DNA of 45,137 nt, taken from positions 1 to 45,137 of the forward strand of contig RFVA01000016.1 in assembly GCA_009922685.1 (NCBI GenBank). The letters run 5' to 3'. The stretch comes from Gammaproteobacteria bacterium. GTDB lineage: Bacteria > Pseudomonadota > Gammaproteobacteria > Methylococcales > Methylococcaceae. The position numbers and the translations under genes were made by a program. The notes beneath the pieces were generated by a model. The model was not told the origin of the DNA. It did no database searches and saw only the letters and a program-made list of their open reading frames with translations. Of the stretch, positions 8,519 through 15,720 are shown piece by piece. Every line of letters starts with the position of its first letter. Position 1 is the stretch's first letter.

Positions 8519-8656
8519 ATCACTCACCCAAGGGAGCTTTTAAGGCGCCTGAAGTAGGGCCAAATCCTCGAATCAGTAGATGACCCCCATCGTGGCTTAT
8601 TGCGCGCTGGATCAATTGGATTCCGTAAGACAAGTTGCCTAATGTCGTTTACCGTG

Positions 8657-8708
8657 ACCTTTGTCTGCCGGGCGGTTTTCCATCCTCCCGACAGACAAAG
8701 GTTTTTTT
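8657..8708 (+). terminator. Intrinsic terminator-like hairpin upstream of ald
   Basis: ACCTTTGTCTG-c-CGGG pairs with CCCG-a-CAGACAAAGGT: 15 pairs with one mismatch and a 14-nt loop, followed by seven T residues (8702-8708). It points along the plus strand, yet no plus-strand gene lies upstream before 6406 and ald starts only 41 nt downstream. It is either an insulator or relic of a lost gene, or an attenuator in the ald leader. Confidence 0.75.
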
Positions 8709-8716
8709 GTTATGGT
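8688..8716 (+). promoter_or_regulatory. Candidate ald promoter overlapping the terminator arm
   Basis: CCGACA (8688-8693), a 17-bp spacer and TATGGT (8711-8716) form a weak sigma70-like promoter. It would begin ald transcription near 8723, downstream of the hairpin, which would then merely insulate ald. The match to consensus is modest (4 of 6 in each box). Confidence 0.35.
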
Positions 8717-8749
8717 CGACTCAGTTCTTTCTTTTTTTGAGAGGTCGAC

Positions 8750-9850
8750 ATGTTGATTGGAATTCCGAAGGAAATAAAGGATCAAGAAGGACGCGTTAGT
8801 TTGACGCCGGAGGCGGTGGGGACCCTCGTCAAGGCCGGTCATCGAGTGTGTGTTGAAGTCGGGGCGGGTCTTGGAGCCGGTTTTTTCGATGAGAATTACA
8901 AGACTTTCGGGGCGGAGATGGTCGATCAAGCGACGGCTTGGAAGACCGGATTGGTGATCAAGGTCAAAGAGCCTTTGGCTGAAGAATTTCCTTTTCTGAA
9001 AGATCAGATGCTCTTCACTTTTCTCCACCTCTCGGGGGCACCAAAATCACTGACAGAGGCGTTATTGGCAGCAGGAACCACAGGACTCGCCTATGAAACC
9101 CTCGAGGACAAGGAGGGCCGGCTCCCTCTTTTAGCGCCCATGAGTGCTATCGCCGGCAATATGGCGGCACTGGTTGGAGCCTATTATTTGGGGCGTGCCG
9201 AGGGGGGTAAGGGGGTGCAACTGGGGCGAGTTGCTGGGAAGCGACATGGGCGTGTCTTGATTATTGGGGACGGTGTCGTTGCTCGTCATGCGGCAGAGTC
9301 TGCCTATGGTCTTGGTGCCGAGGTGGTGATGGCGGGGCTTGATCAGAAGGTAGGAGCCGCGTTTCAAGAACGGTTTAAGGAAGGTTTTCAGTTTGTCATG
9401 TCGACACCTTCGACCATCGATCAACACCTCAAGTCCTCCGATGTGGTGGTTGGTGCGGTTCTCCGGCGGGGGGGGAGGGCTGCTTATGTGCTAGAGCGTG
9501 ATCAGGTTCGGAGCCTTGAGGATGGTTCGGTCATTGTCGATGTCAGCATTGATCAAGGAGGATGTATCGCTACCTCAAGACCTACCTCCCATAGTCATCC
9601 GATCTACGTTGATGAAGGTGTCATCCATTACTGTGTGACCAATATGCCAGGGGCTTACCCTCGAACTGCTACTGTGGCTCTCTCAGATGCGATTCTTCCC
9701 TATGCTCTCCGCTTGGCTCATTCGGGTCTTGATGCCTTGTCGGGTGATCCCGGATTGAAGAAGGCGCTGGAGACCCATCAAGGATTCCTGACGATTGCCT
9801 CGGTGGCTGAGGACCTGGGCCTTGAGTCTCGGTATCGCCCCTACGATTAA
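8750..9850 (+). CDS. ald: Alanine dehydrogenase
   Basis: NAD-dependent alanine dehydrogenase, interconverting L-alanine with pyruvate and ammonia in the cytoplasm. It has 366 residues against about 371 for the family. It begins MLIGIPKEIKDQEGRVSLTP, with substrate/catalytic Lys in VIKVKEPL (Lys73) and catalytic His in FTFLHLS (His93). The Rossmann segment VLIIGDGVVARHAAESAYGLGAEV at about 168-191 has an Ala (GDGVVA) where GxGxxG usually has a final Gly. The nucleotide-site motif VDVSIDQGG and the C-terminal VTNMPGAYPRTAT are conserved. It is monocistronic, preceded by a terminator-like hairpin and followed by a convergent broken gene. A short copy of its 5-prime end lies at 7617-7646. A transhydrogenase alpha subunit is excluded by the motifs. 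Confidence 0.93.
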   Translation: MLIGIPKEIKDQEGRVSLTPEAVGTLVKAGHRVCVEVGAGLGAGFFDENYKTFGAEMVDQATAWKTGLVIKVKEPLAEEFPFLKDQMLFTFLHLSGAPKSLTEALLAAGTTGLAYETLEDKEGRLPLLAPMSAIAGNMAALVGAYYLGRAEGGKGVQLGRVAGKRHGRVLIIGDGVVARHAAESAYGLGAEVVMAGLDQKVGAAFQERFKEGFQFVMSTPSTIDQHLKSSDVVVGAVLRRGGRAAYVLERDQVRSLEDGSVIVDVSIDQGGCIATSRPTSHSHPIYVDEGVIHYCVTNMPGAYPRTATVALSDAILPYALRLAHSGLDALSGDPGLKKALETHQGFLTIASVAEDLGLESRYRPYD

Positions 9851-9868
9851 AGATGAAGGATCATTTGA

Positions 9869-10342
9869 TTAATCGAGCGCCTTGAACGACGTCATCTGAA
9901 TTTTAAAGCTTGGCGATTCAAGGCCACCAGATTCTGTGATGCGCGTCTCCTCAAAATAATCTTTTTGCTGGGGATGGTGCCATAGGGGAGGGGATTCGCC
10001 GCCTTAAAAATGGGTGAGGTGGGAGCGATATTGAAATCGGTTTCAAGGGTGATGTCCTTCGCAATCGTGATGCGAATGGAGATATGGCCATCGCCGCCTG
10101 ACCGTATCTTTATCAAGGCCCTGAAGAGCCGCCCCTTGAGCCTTTCTGATGACATCGATGAAGCCTGTTTCACTTTTTGGGAGAGATCTTCCGGTCCAGT
10201 CATCGGTGACTTCAGGGGTATCGGGAGTCTGGACTTCTGGGTCGTTTTGGTGGGTGATGTCACCATAGGCCGGTAAGGTCAGGAGGCTAAGGCCAACCGC
10301 CAGCCTAATAAGGAACACCAGATCTTTTTTGTGGCGTGTCAT
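9869..10342 (-). pseudogene. Frameshifted exported protein with TonB/TolA-like C-terminus
   Basis: No single frame gives a plausible protein, but three pieces fit end to end. Frame 1 from ATG 10342 encodes a signal peptide (MTRHKKDLVFLIRLAVGLSL, ending PAYG) and a Pro/Thr/Asp-rich linker. A second frame, about 10190-9962, encodes RLFRALIKIR, DGHISIRITIA and SPIFKAANPLPYGTIPSKK, which resembles a TonB/TolA C-terminal domain. The first frame then resumes with DYFEETRITESGG and ends at TAA 9869-9871. Two compensating frameshifts are needed. This is either a decaying gene or indel errors in the sequence. The TonB/TolA resemblance is a pattern-level judgement. Confidence 0.4.
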
Positions 10343-10428
10343 GTCAAATCCATTTGGTCGTTCAATGCCTTTAATTCGGTTAGTATCTATGGCCGTTGAA
10401 TGCTTTTTTTACCGATTCTTGAAGGAAA

Positions 10429-10812
10429 ATGTTGGGTATCATTCGTTCGGAGTTTCGATTTTCCAATCCATCAAAGGGAGATCTGGCCCCGATTATCGCA
10501 ACGGCGCTCGTTGATACCGGAGCCCTCCATCTTTGTCTTCCGGAGCATCTCGCGATCCAGCTTGGGCTTTTAGAATTGGAGCGGCGTGAGGTGACTTTAG
10601 CGAATGGTCACCGCATCACCGTTCCCTATTGTGGGCCAGTGGAAATTCACTTCAAAAATCGCCGGTGCTTCACCGGAGCCATGGTTCTCGGCGATGAGCC
10701 TTTGTTGGGGGCCATCCCGATGGACGACATGGATCTCGTGGTCATCCCCGCGCGCCAGACCGTCGATGTCAACCCTCAAAGTCCTCATATACCTCTCTCC
10801 TTGGCCAAATAA
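10429..10812 (+). CDS. Retropepsin-like (clan AA) aspartic protease family protein
   Basis: 127-residue cytoplasmic protein of the small single-domain aspartic protease family (clan AA). The active-site motif ALVDTGA is at about residues 26-32, followed by the hydrophobic LCLPEHLAIQLGL. The typical block is VTLANGHRITVPYCGPVEIHF, then VLGDEPLLGAIPMDDMDLVV and VNPQSP near the end. The family acts as dimers, since each chain carries one catalytic Asp; natural substrates are unknown. ATG 10429 has AAGGA close upstream. It is divergent from the broken exported gene (86-nt gap) and convergent with the EAL gene, so it is likely a single-gene unit. Confidence 0.75.
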   Translation: MLGIIRSEFRFSNPSKGDLAPIIATALVDTGALHLCLPEHLAIQLGLLELERREVTLANGHRITVPYCGPVEIHFKNRRCFTGAMVLGDEPLLGAIPMDDMDLVVIPARQTVDVNPQSPHIPLSLAK

Positions 10813-10847
10813 TCTGAGTTCCTGCGCTTAGGTTTAGGCCTCAAGGA

Positions 10848-11690
10848 TCAGATAGCCTCTAGAAGTGGCTCAATCACCCGATGCTGAGCATCGAGCCAGG
10901 GCCCTTGGGCATGATCTGGGCGGATGGCCTCGGCCAGGTCGGCATCCCCTTGATCCTTGATGGCATCTAAAAAAACTTCCGTATCGATTTGCCTCAGGGC
11001 AGCGAGGAGGGCGTTTCGGCGCCTTAAACCACCGGGTTCTTGGTAGTTTCGGTGAAAAAAGAGGCTGCTGAAGCGGATCACATCTGGGGGGAAACGATGA
11101 AGGTATTGGGCTTTGAAATGATCGACACAGGCGAGGGGTGTCTCATCATCGAACCTGATCGCCGTTGAATAACCACGATCACGGTAATTTCTGAGACGTT
11201 CGAGGAGTAAGGCCATCTGGTGTTCATGAGACCGGTTGATCGCAAGGCTGATCACGATACGCCTTAGGGGTAAGCCACAACGACGAATAATGTCCTCAAA
11301 ATAGGCGCCATGGTCCTGCTGCACGGTAAGCACGTGACGAGGGTGAACGTCCAGAAAAAGATGCCCTTCCTCCTGGTTCAAGGTCAGGTAATTCAGCATG
11401 TGGACCGTTCGGGTTAAACGGTCGAGGCTCACAATATTCGGCGTCTGGTGTTCTGAAAAGGAAGGCTTTTCACCTGGTGCTAGCGTCGCGAAAGGGACCG
11501 GGGCGGCATCATGTCCTGAAAGCCTTGCAGGCGTTGAAAAAAAATGAACGGGTCTTAAGTCGCTGCCAAAGGTCAGTTGCCCAAAAACGCCGTGAACCTT
11601 GCCATCAAGATAGCGAAGGGGGTTATTTTTAAGGTGGTTTTCGGCAATGAATCGGTCATTAAAACTGTCGATCAGGTGTTGGAGTGGCAT
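10848..11690 (-). CDS. Degenerate EAL-domain protein
   Basis: 280 residues with the outline of an EAL (cyclic-di-GMP phosphodiesterase) fold: VSLDRLTRTVHMLNYL, LFLDVHPRHVL, YFEDIIRRCGLPLRRIVISLAI, LLERLRNYRDRGYSTAIRFDDE and FPPDVIRFSSLFF. The catalytic signature is largely missing. There is no EAL or EVL motif, the normally acidic EITE strand reads VISLAIN, and DDFG reads DDET. It therefore probably binds a partner or nucleotide rather than cleaving c-di-GMP. No GGDEF or sensor domain is present. ATG 11690 is used because AGAGG lies 6 nt upstream; a TTG two codons earlier is less likely. It stands alone, downstream of the sbp operon on the same strand with a 255-nt gap. Confidence 0.6.
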   Translation of the reverse strand: MPLQHLIDSFNDRFIAENHLKNNPLRYLDGKVHGVFGQLTFGSDLRPVHFFSTPARLSGHDAAPVPFATLAPGEKPSFSEHQTPNIVSLDRLTRTVHMLNYLTLNQEEGHLFLDVHPRHVLTVQQDHGAYFEDIIRRCGLPLRRIVISLAINRSHEHQMALLLERLRNYRDRGYSTAIRFDDETPLACVDHFKAQYLHRFPPDVIRFSSLFFHRNYQEPGGLRRRNALLAALRQIDTEVFLDAIKDQGDADLAEAIRPDHAQGPWLDAQHRVIEPLLEAI

Positions 11691-11867
11691 GGTCAACCTC
11701 TTAAATTAAGTCGGAGATGGATGAGATGAGATCCTTTTTAGGTGCACCGACATCGACCGCTTAAAAGCGATGGTCTAGGGGGTTGCCCGCCCTCGGACTG
11801 AACCTTCATTCCCTCAAGATCAATTGCCTTTCTGTTGCTCTTTGCCATAAGGCTTTCTAGGGATGCA

Positions 11868-11940
11868 GTGGGGGAGCTTCCAACAATCAGAAGTGATCGG
11901 GTCAAGAACCCTTTTCTCCCAACAAGAGATGGCTCCCCCA
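11868..11940. repeat. Multi-stem element after sbp, including repeat copy 2
   Basis: An outer 9-bp inverted repeat, TGGGGGAGC (11869-11877) with GCTCCCCCA (11932-11940), encloses three small stems. These are CTTC/GAAG (11877-11880 with 11890-11893, sharing a base with the outer stem), GGGT/ACCC (11899-11902 with 11908-11911) and TCTC/GAGA (11915-11918 with 11926-11929). The plan is cloverleaf-like, but there is no T-loop consensus, anticodon stem or CCA, so it is not a tRNA. It begins 12 nt past the sbp stop on the minus strand. No T-run follows, so it may be a 3-prime processing or stability element or a small mobile repeat. Its left end is similar to 7463-7483. Confidence 0.45.
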
Positions 11941-11951
11941 TTCCTTAAAAC

Positions 11952-12968
11952 CTATTTCACGCCATAAATCTGATCGAAGACTCCACCATCTGCAAAATGG
12001 GTGGTTTGAGCCTTGTCCCAGGTACCAAACACCTCATCAATTTTGAATAATTGTATGGCTGGAAACTTTGACGCATTCGCCTGAAGGATGGCTTTGTCCG
12101 AAGGCCGATAGAAATGCTTCGCCGCTAATTCTTGGGCCTCCTTGCTATAAAGGTGCTCAAGGTAGGCGGTTGCAACCTCTGTGGTGCCGTGTCGTCTTGC
12201 GACCACATCGACGACGGTCACCGGCGGCTCGGCGAGGATACTGAGGCTTGGATAGATGATTTCGAAGTTATCAGCACCAAATTCTTTTAGGACCAAATGA
12301 GCTTCATTTTCCCAGGTGATCAGGACATCACCGAGCTCACGTTCTGCAAACGTGACGGTGGATCCCCGGGCTCCGGTGTCGAGGACTGCGGCATTATTGA
12401 AGATACCTTTGACTAATTCCTTAGCAGCGGCTTCGCCGCCGAGTTTCTTAAGACCAAAACCCCAGGCCGCAAGGTAACCCCAACGCGCACCCCCCGAGGT
12501 CTTTGGATTCGGGGTCACAACGGACACGCCTTTTTTGGCAAGGTCATCCCAATCCTTAATGCCGAGGGGGTTACCTTTTCTAACGAGGAATACTTGCGTT
12601 GAGAGATAGGGGCAACTGTTGTTGGGGAGTCTCGTTTGCCATGACTGTGGGATCAGCTTCCCTTTTTCAAAGAGCTGATTGACGTCATAGGCGAGGGCGA
12701 GGGTTGCAACATCTGCATCAAGACCATCGATGATCGCGCGGGTCTGTTTACCACCACCGCCATGAGACTGATTGATGGTGACATTGTCACCCTTCTTTTC
12801 CTTCCAGTATTTCTGGAACAGCTTGTTGTAGTCTTCGTAGAATTCACGGGTTGGGTCGTAGGAGACGTTTAAAAGGGTCAGGTCTTCGGCCTTGACAACC
12901 GTAAAGCACCCTAAAAGGGATAAGAGGAGTAAGGCTCTTAAAAGACCAATGACGTTAAGCTTCAACAT
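11952..12968 (-). CDS. sbp: Periplasmic sulfate-binding protein Sbp
   Basis: Binds sulfate (or thiosulfate) in the periplasm and delivers it to CysTWA. The 338 residues begin with a signal peptide ending near VVKA, then EDLTLLNVSYDPTREFYEDYN, the classic Sbp start. SHGGGGKQTRAIIDGLDADVATLAL and NPKTSGGARWGYLAAWGF are the sulfate-loop regions, and FAERELGDVLITWENEAHL follows. A strong ribosome site (AGAGGA) precedes ATG 12968. It is the last gene of the oscA-porin-unknown-sbp operon. The mature protein has no Met and one Cys, fitting expression when sulfur is scarce. Since no binding protein is seen next to cysTWA in the window, this may be the partner of that importer. Confidence 0.95.
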   Translation of the reverse strand: MLKLNVIGLLRALLLLSLLGCFTVVKAEDLTLLNVSYDPTREFYEDYNKLFQKYWKEKKGDNVTINQSHGGGGKQTRAIIDGLDADVATLALAYDVNQLFEKGKLIPQSWQTRLPNNSCPYLSTQVFLVRKGNPLGIKDWDDLAKKGVSVVTPNPKTSGGARWGYLAAWGFGLKKLGGEAAAKELVKGIFNNAAVLDTGARGSTVTFAERELGDVLITWENEAHLVLKEFGADNFEIIYPSLSILAEPPVTVVDVVARRHGTTEVATAYLEHLYSKEAQELAAKHFYRPSDKAILQANASKFPAIQLFKIDEVFGTWDKAQTTHFADGGVFDQIYGVK

Positions 12969-13001
12969 GATGATGTCCTCTTTTTTTGATATCCGATGAA
13001 A

Positions 13002-13628
13002 TTATTGGGTGGTGAGTTGTTTGTTGTATCGCCAGGTCGTACTGCAGCTGGTTTTCGGGAAAGCCTTGGGTGAACTGGTGTAGTAGTTCGTGATCTTTAA
13101 TTCGGTGGTTTCACTCAATTTGAGTGCCGGCGTCGCCGACCCGTTCACTGTGTCGGCTGCAAAAACACCTGTCCAAAGCGCATTCTGCACGTCAAAATAA
13201 AGGAGTGGACTCGTTGGGCTGGTGCCGCCATTAAAGTATTTGAAGTCATTAGCTAGCGAGGTCGCATCGAGTTTGAGGCTAAGGTTTGACCCGATTTGGG
13301 TCCACGCTCCGGTGTAATTAGTCCAGCCATTGGCGGTGCTCGGCGGCTTGGCCGCATTGGCCGACTTACTGTCGATTTCCCAGTAACTAAAGTTACCCGT
13401 TGCAAGGAGTGTGAGGCTCGCTTTCCAGGAAGGAACAGGAATGATCGTTGGGAGTGAGGTCACCTTCACCCGAGTCGTTCCAGGAGGCTTTCCCTTGCAG
13501 GTGAGGTTCGCCTTCCCGGAAAGGGTTCCCGTTAAATCGTAGGTCACATCGCCGGTAGCGGCCTGGATGTGGCTCGTGGTAGCAAGGCTTAAACCCAAGG
13601 CCAGTAAGGTCAGAATGACATGTTTCAT
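13002..13628 (-). CDS. Exported protein of unknown function in sulfate operon
   Basis: 208 residues beginning with a Sec signal peptide (MKHVILTLLALGLSLATTSH, cleavage near IQA). The mature part is Thr/Ser/Asn/Gly-rich and looks beta-rich. It has two Cys (LTCKG near the start, TSCSTTW near the end) that could form a disulfide, and no Met. I do not recognise a family. It sits 14 nt after the porin gene and 33 nt before sbp on the same strand, so it is almost certainly co-expressed with sulfate-uptake proteins. Its role may be periplasmic or outer-membrane support for the porin, but that is only inference from position. Confidence 0.75.
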   Translation of the reverse strand: MKHVILTLLALGLSLATTSHIQAATGDVTYDLTGTLSGKANLTCKGKPPGTTRVKVTSLPTIIPVPSWKASLTLLATGNFSYWEIDSKSANAAKPPSTANGWTNYTGAWTQIGSNLSLKLDATSLANDFKYFNGGTSPTSPLLYFDVQNALWTGVFAADTVNGSATPALKLSETTELKITNYYTSSPKAFPKTSCSTTWRYNKQLTTQ

Positions 13629-13642
13629 GATAGCTAGCTCCC

Positions 13643-15607
13643 TTAGTACCAGAACTGAACGCGGGTGAAGAAGACCTTCTCATCCGGACGGTTAGTGACT
13701 TGGTTGTCTAATGTAACTGCACCGCCAGTGAACTTTGTTTGTTCATAGTTGCCTTGAATCTTGACGTTGGAATTGAGGAACCAGTTGACCCCAAGCCCCC
13801 AGGTTTGAGCGTGCTGGACGGAGCTCCTTGGATCTGCAAAGAGATAAAGAGGGTTCGCGGCCGACCCATAATTGGTGAAGGTGTCCTTGCCGATATCGAG
13901 CTCTGTCCAACGAGCGGCGACCTGAAAGGCCCCCCACTCCCCTGAAAAAGGGTCGAAGTTTTTACGCGGTTTGATCGCCCAATAGGTGTTGTCCTCCCCA
14001 GTCAGAACATAGGAAGTGGCTACTTGCCAGGCGGTATTGGTCTGAGTTTTCTGGGCTGAAATCGTTGGGACAGAGGTGTGGGTGGTGACGGTCGTGATCC
14101 GTTGCCCAGGAGTTTGGCCCCCGGTGGTGGTATTAGTGGTTCCATTGATATCCGTTTGACGCTGAGTCACCGTTGAACTGGAGGCATTGGCGGCGAGGCC
14201 TTGGGTCGATGACGTCCAATCGGCGAGGACGCCAAAGGGCCCCCAGTACCAGTAGCCCTGGGGTGCAAAGTGATATTGATCGCCGTTGAGGAAGGCTCCC
14301 GAATAAGTGGTCGCGGTCGTTACGTTAGTGACGGTCTTGGGATTACCGGTGCTGCCGCCATTGCCGGTGATAGGGCCGACGATTTCCGTCGTATTGGTGT
14401 TGGTCCCACTTGGAACGACCTGAGCGCTCTGATAGGTCAGAATGTTACTTTGGCCTTGGGAGACCAGCGCGGCAATCGGTGTTTGGCCATTTTGACCTTG
14501 CCAGTTGGCGTAATTGCCGCCAAAACCAAGCCCCAAGCGCTGGATGGGTTCAAAGTCGACATGTCGGAAGGGATGGGCAAAGATGCGCGCCGCATATTCT
14601 TTATTGTCGAAATTAGTCGTGTCGGAGTTCTGGACCGCTTGGTTGTCCTGACTCGCATTGAAGACACCCGCCTGGTAGGCGAAAAGTTCCTGGGTGTGGC
14701 TGATATTAGAAATGTATTTCGTATCAAAGCCTGGACCTTCAATTTCCCCATGGAGCATCGCACCGATTTGGCGGTTAGCCGCTAGCTGGGTTGGGTAAGC
14801 GCGTTCATTGAAGAGAAGGTTGGTTGCGGTCTGCATCCGTTCAAGATCCTGGGGCCCCTTCATCTTGCCGATCGCGAAACTCGCCGGCTGCCAGTAGTGA
14901 AAATCAGCCCAAGAGTCAAAAAGACGGGCCTGGCCGTTACCGAAGTCAGGTGCAATCAGGAAGTCCGTATATTTTCCAAGGGTCCCTGCAAACTGAAGGC
15001 GCGCCCTTCGAATCAGGAATTTATCAGAGGCAAGGCCAGCCCCCGCCTGATAAGGGTTGGGTTCCCCATTGGGCCCAAGGGTTGGATTCCAGCCGATACC
15101 AGTCCCCGCAGGCAGGGTGTCATTGAGAAAGGTATTGGTATCGGCCTGAAGGAAGCCTCTTAGGCGTAATTGCCAGTCACCGTCGGGCGTTCCAAGCTTA
15201 AAGCCATTAGGCCCTGCCTCGACCTTCGCGGCGCTCTTTCGGTTGTTGTCTGCAACTTCCTTTTCAACCTCCAGCTTACGTTCTAAGAGCTTGACCTTGG
15301 TATCAAGGGCTCTGAATTCAGGTTGGGTGGTTAATTTAGCGAGGGCTGGCTCACCGACAGGGTCACCTGAGAGGCTAGAAGCACTGATTCCTCGTTGGGG
15401 GGCACCATGATGGCTTGTACTCGCGACCTCTTTTTTTAATCGCTTGTTTTCAGATTCTGTGGCTTCCAGCCGATTCTCAAGACGCTCGATCGTTTTTTCA
15501 AGGCGTTCGAGGCGTTCTGAATCGGTGAGAGCTAAAGCCTCTGCCGAGAGGCCTAAGGCGGCACCGCCAATGCCCGCGGCGAGAAAGGTGGAGAATGGTT
15601 GCTTCAT
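13643..15607 (-). CDS. OprO/OprP-like porin, sulfate-operon linked
   Basis: 654-residue outer-membrane porin of the phosphate-selective porin O/P superfamily. A signal peptide (to about SAEALA) is followed by a coiled coil (about 28-65, SERLERLEKTIERLENRLEA), usual in trimeric anion porins. A beta-barrel follows with the family segments LRLRGFLQADTNTF, FLIRRARLQFAGTL and FLIAPDFGNGQARLFDSWADFHY, ending in an aromatic residue (RVQFWY) as outer-membrane proteins do. It is longer than OprP (about 440 residues) because of Thr/Asn/Gln-rich insertions at about 395-520, probably surface loops. It lies between oscA and sbp, so sulfate rather than phosphate may be the substrate. The mature protein has three Met and no Cys. 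Confidence 0.82.
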   Translation of the reverse strand: MKQPFSTFLAAGIGGAALGLSAEALALTDSERLERLEKTIERLENRLEATESENKRLKKEVASTSHHGAPQRGISASSLSGDPVGEPALAKLTTQPEFRALDTKVKLLERKLEVEKEVADNNRKSAAKVEAGPNGFKLGTPDGDWQLRLRGFLQADTNTFLNDTLPAGTGIGWNPTLGPNGEPNPYQAGAGLASDKFLIRRARLQFAGTLGKYTDFLIAPDFGNGQARLFDSWADFHYWQPASFAIGKMKGPQDLERMQTATNLLFNERAYPTQLAANRQIGAMLHGEIEGPGFDTKYISNISHTQELFAYQAGVFNASQDNQAVQNSDTTNFDNKEYAARIFAHPFRHVDFEPIQRLGLGFGGNYANWQGQNGQTPIAALVSQGQSNILTYQSAQVVPSGTNTNTTEIVGPITGNGGSTGNPKTVTNVTTATTYSGAFLNGDQYHFAPQGYWYWGPFGVLADWTSSTQGLAANASSSTVTQRQTDINGTTNTTTGGQTPGQRITTVTTHTSVPTISAQKTQTNTAWQVATSYVLTGEDNTYWAIKPRKNFDPFSGEWGAFQVAARWTELDIGKDTFTNYGSAANPLYLFADPRSSVQHAQTWGLGVNWFLNSNVKIQGNYEQTKFTGGAVTLDNQVTNRPDEKVFFTRVQFWY

Positions 15608-15720
15608 GGTGATTCCCTATTCAAAGATCATTTCGCTTGAGCACGCTTCCTGCTGTTTGAAGGTCAGTGCGCCTTTTATCGTTTTATCGAAGGGCCGCCC
15701 CTGATGGGGGTAAGCCTCTG

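Noticed and set aside
6429-9850. A defence or mobile island around vapBC
   Set aside because: No integrase, transposase, terminal repeats or defence genes; only a single toxin-antitoxin pair with a nearby gene remnant.
10010-10276. Plus-strand 88-codon frame opposite the frameshifted exported gene
   Set aside because: The opposite strand has a clear signal peptide and a more plausible domain; no start context for the plus frame.
11869-11940. tRNA gene
   Set aside because: Cloverleaf-like stems exist, but there is no 5-bp anticodon stem, no TTCRA T-loop, and stem and loop lengths do not fit on either strand.
11738-11941. Minus-strand 67-codon frame between sbp and the EAL gene
   Set aside because: It runs through the multi-stem element and reads as structure-derived sequence; no convincing coding features.
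14270-14785. Plus-strand open frame of 171 codons inside the porin gene
   Set aside because: Antisense to the Thr/Asn-rich porin loops; no ribosome site or domain.
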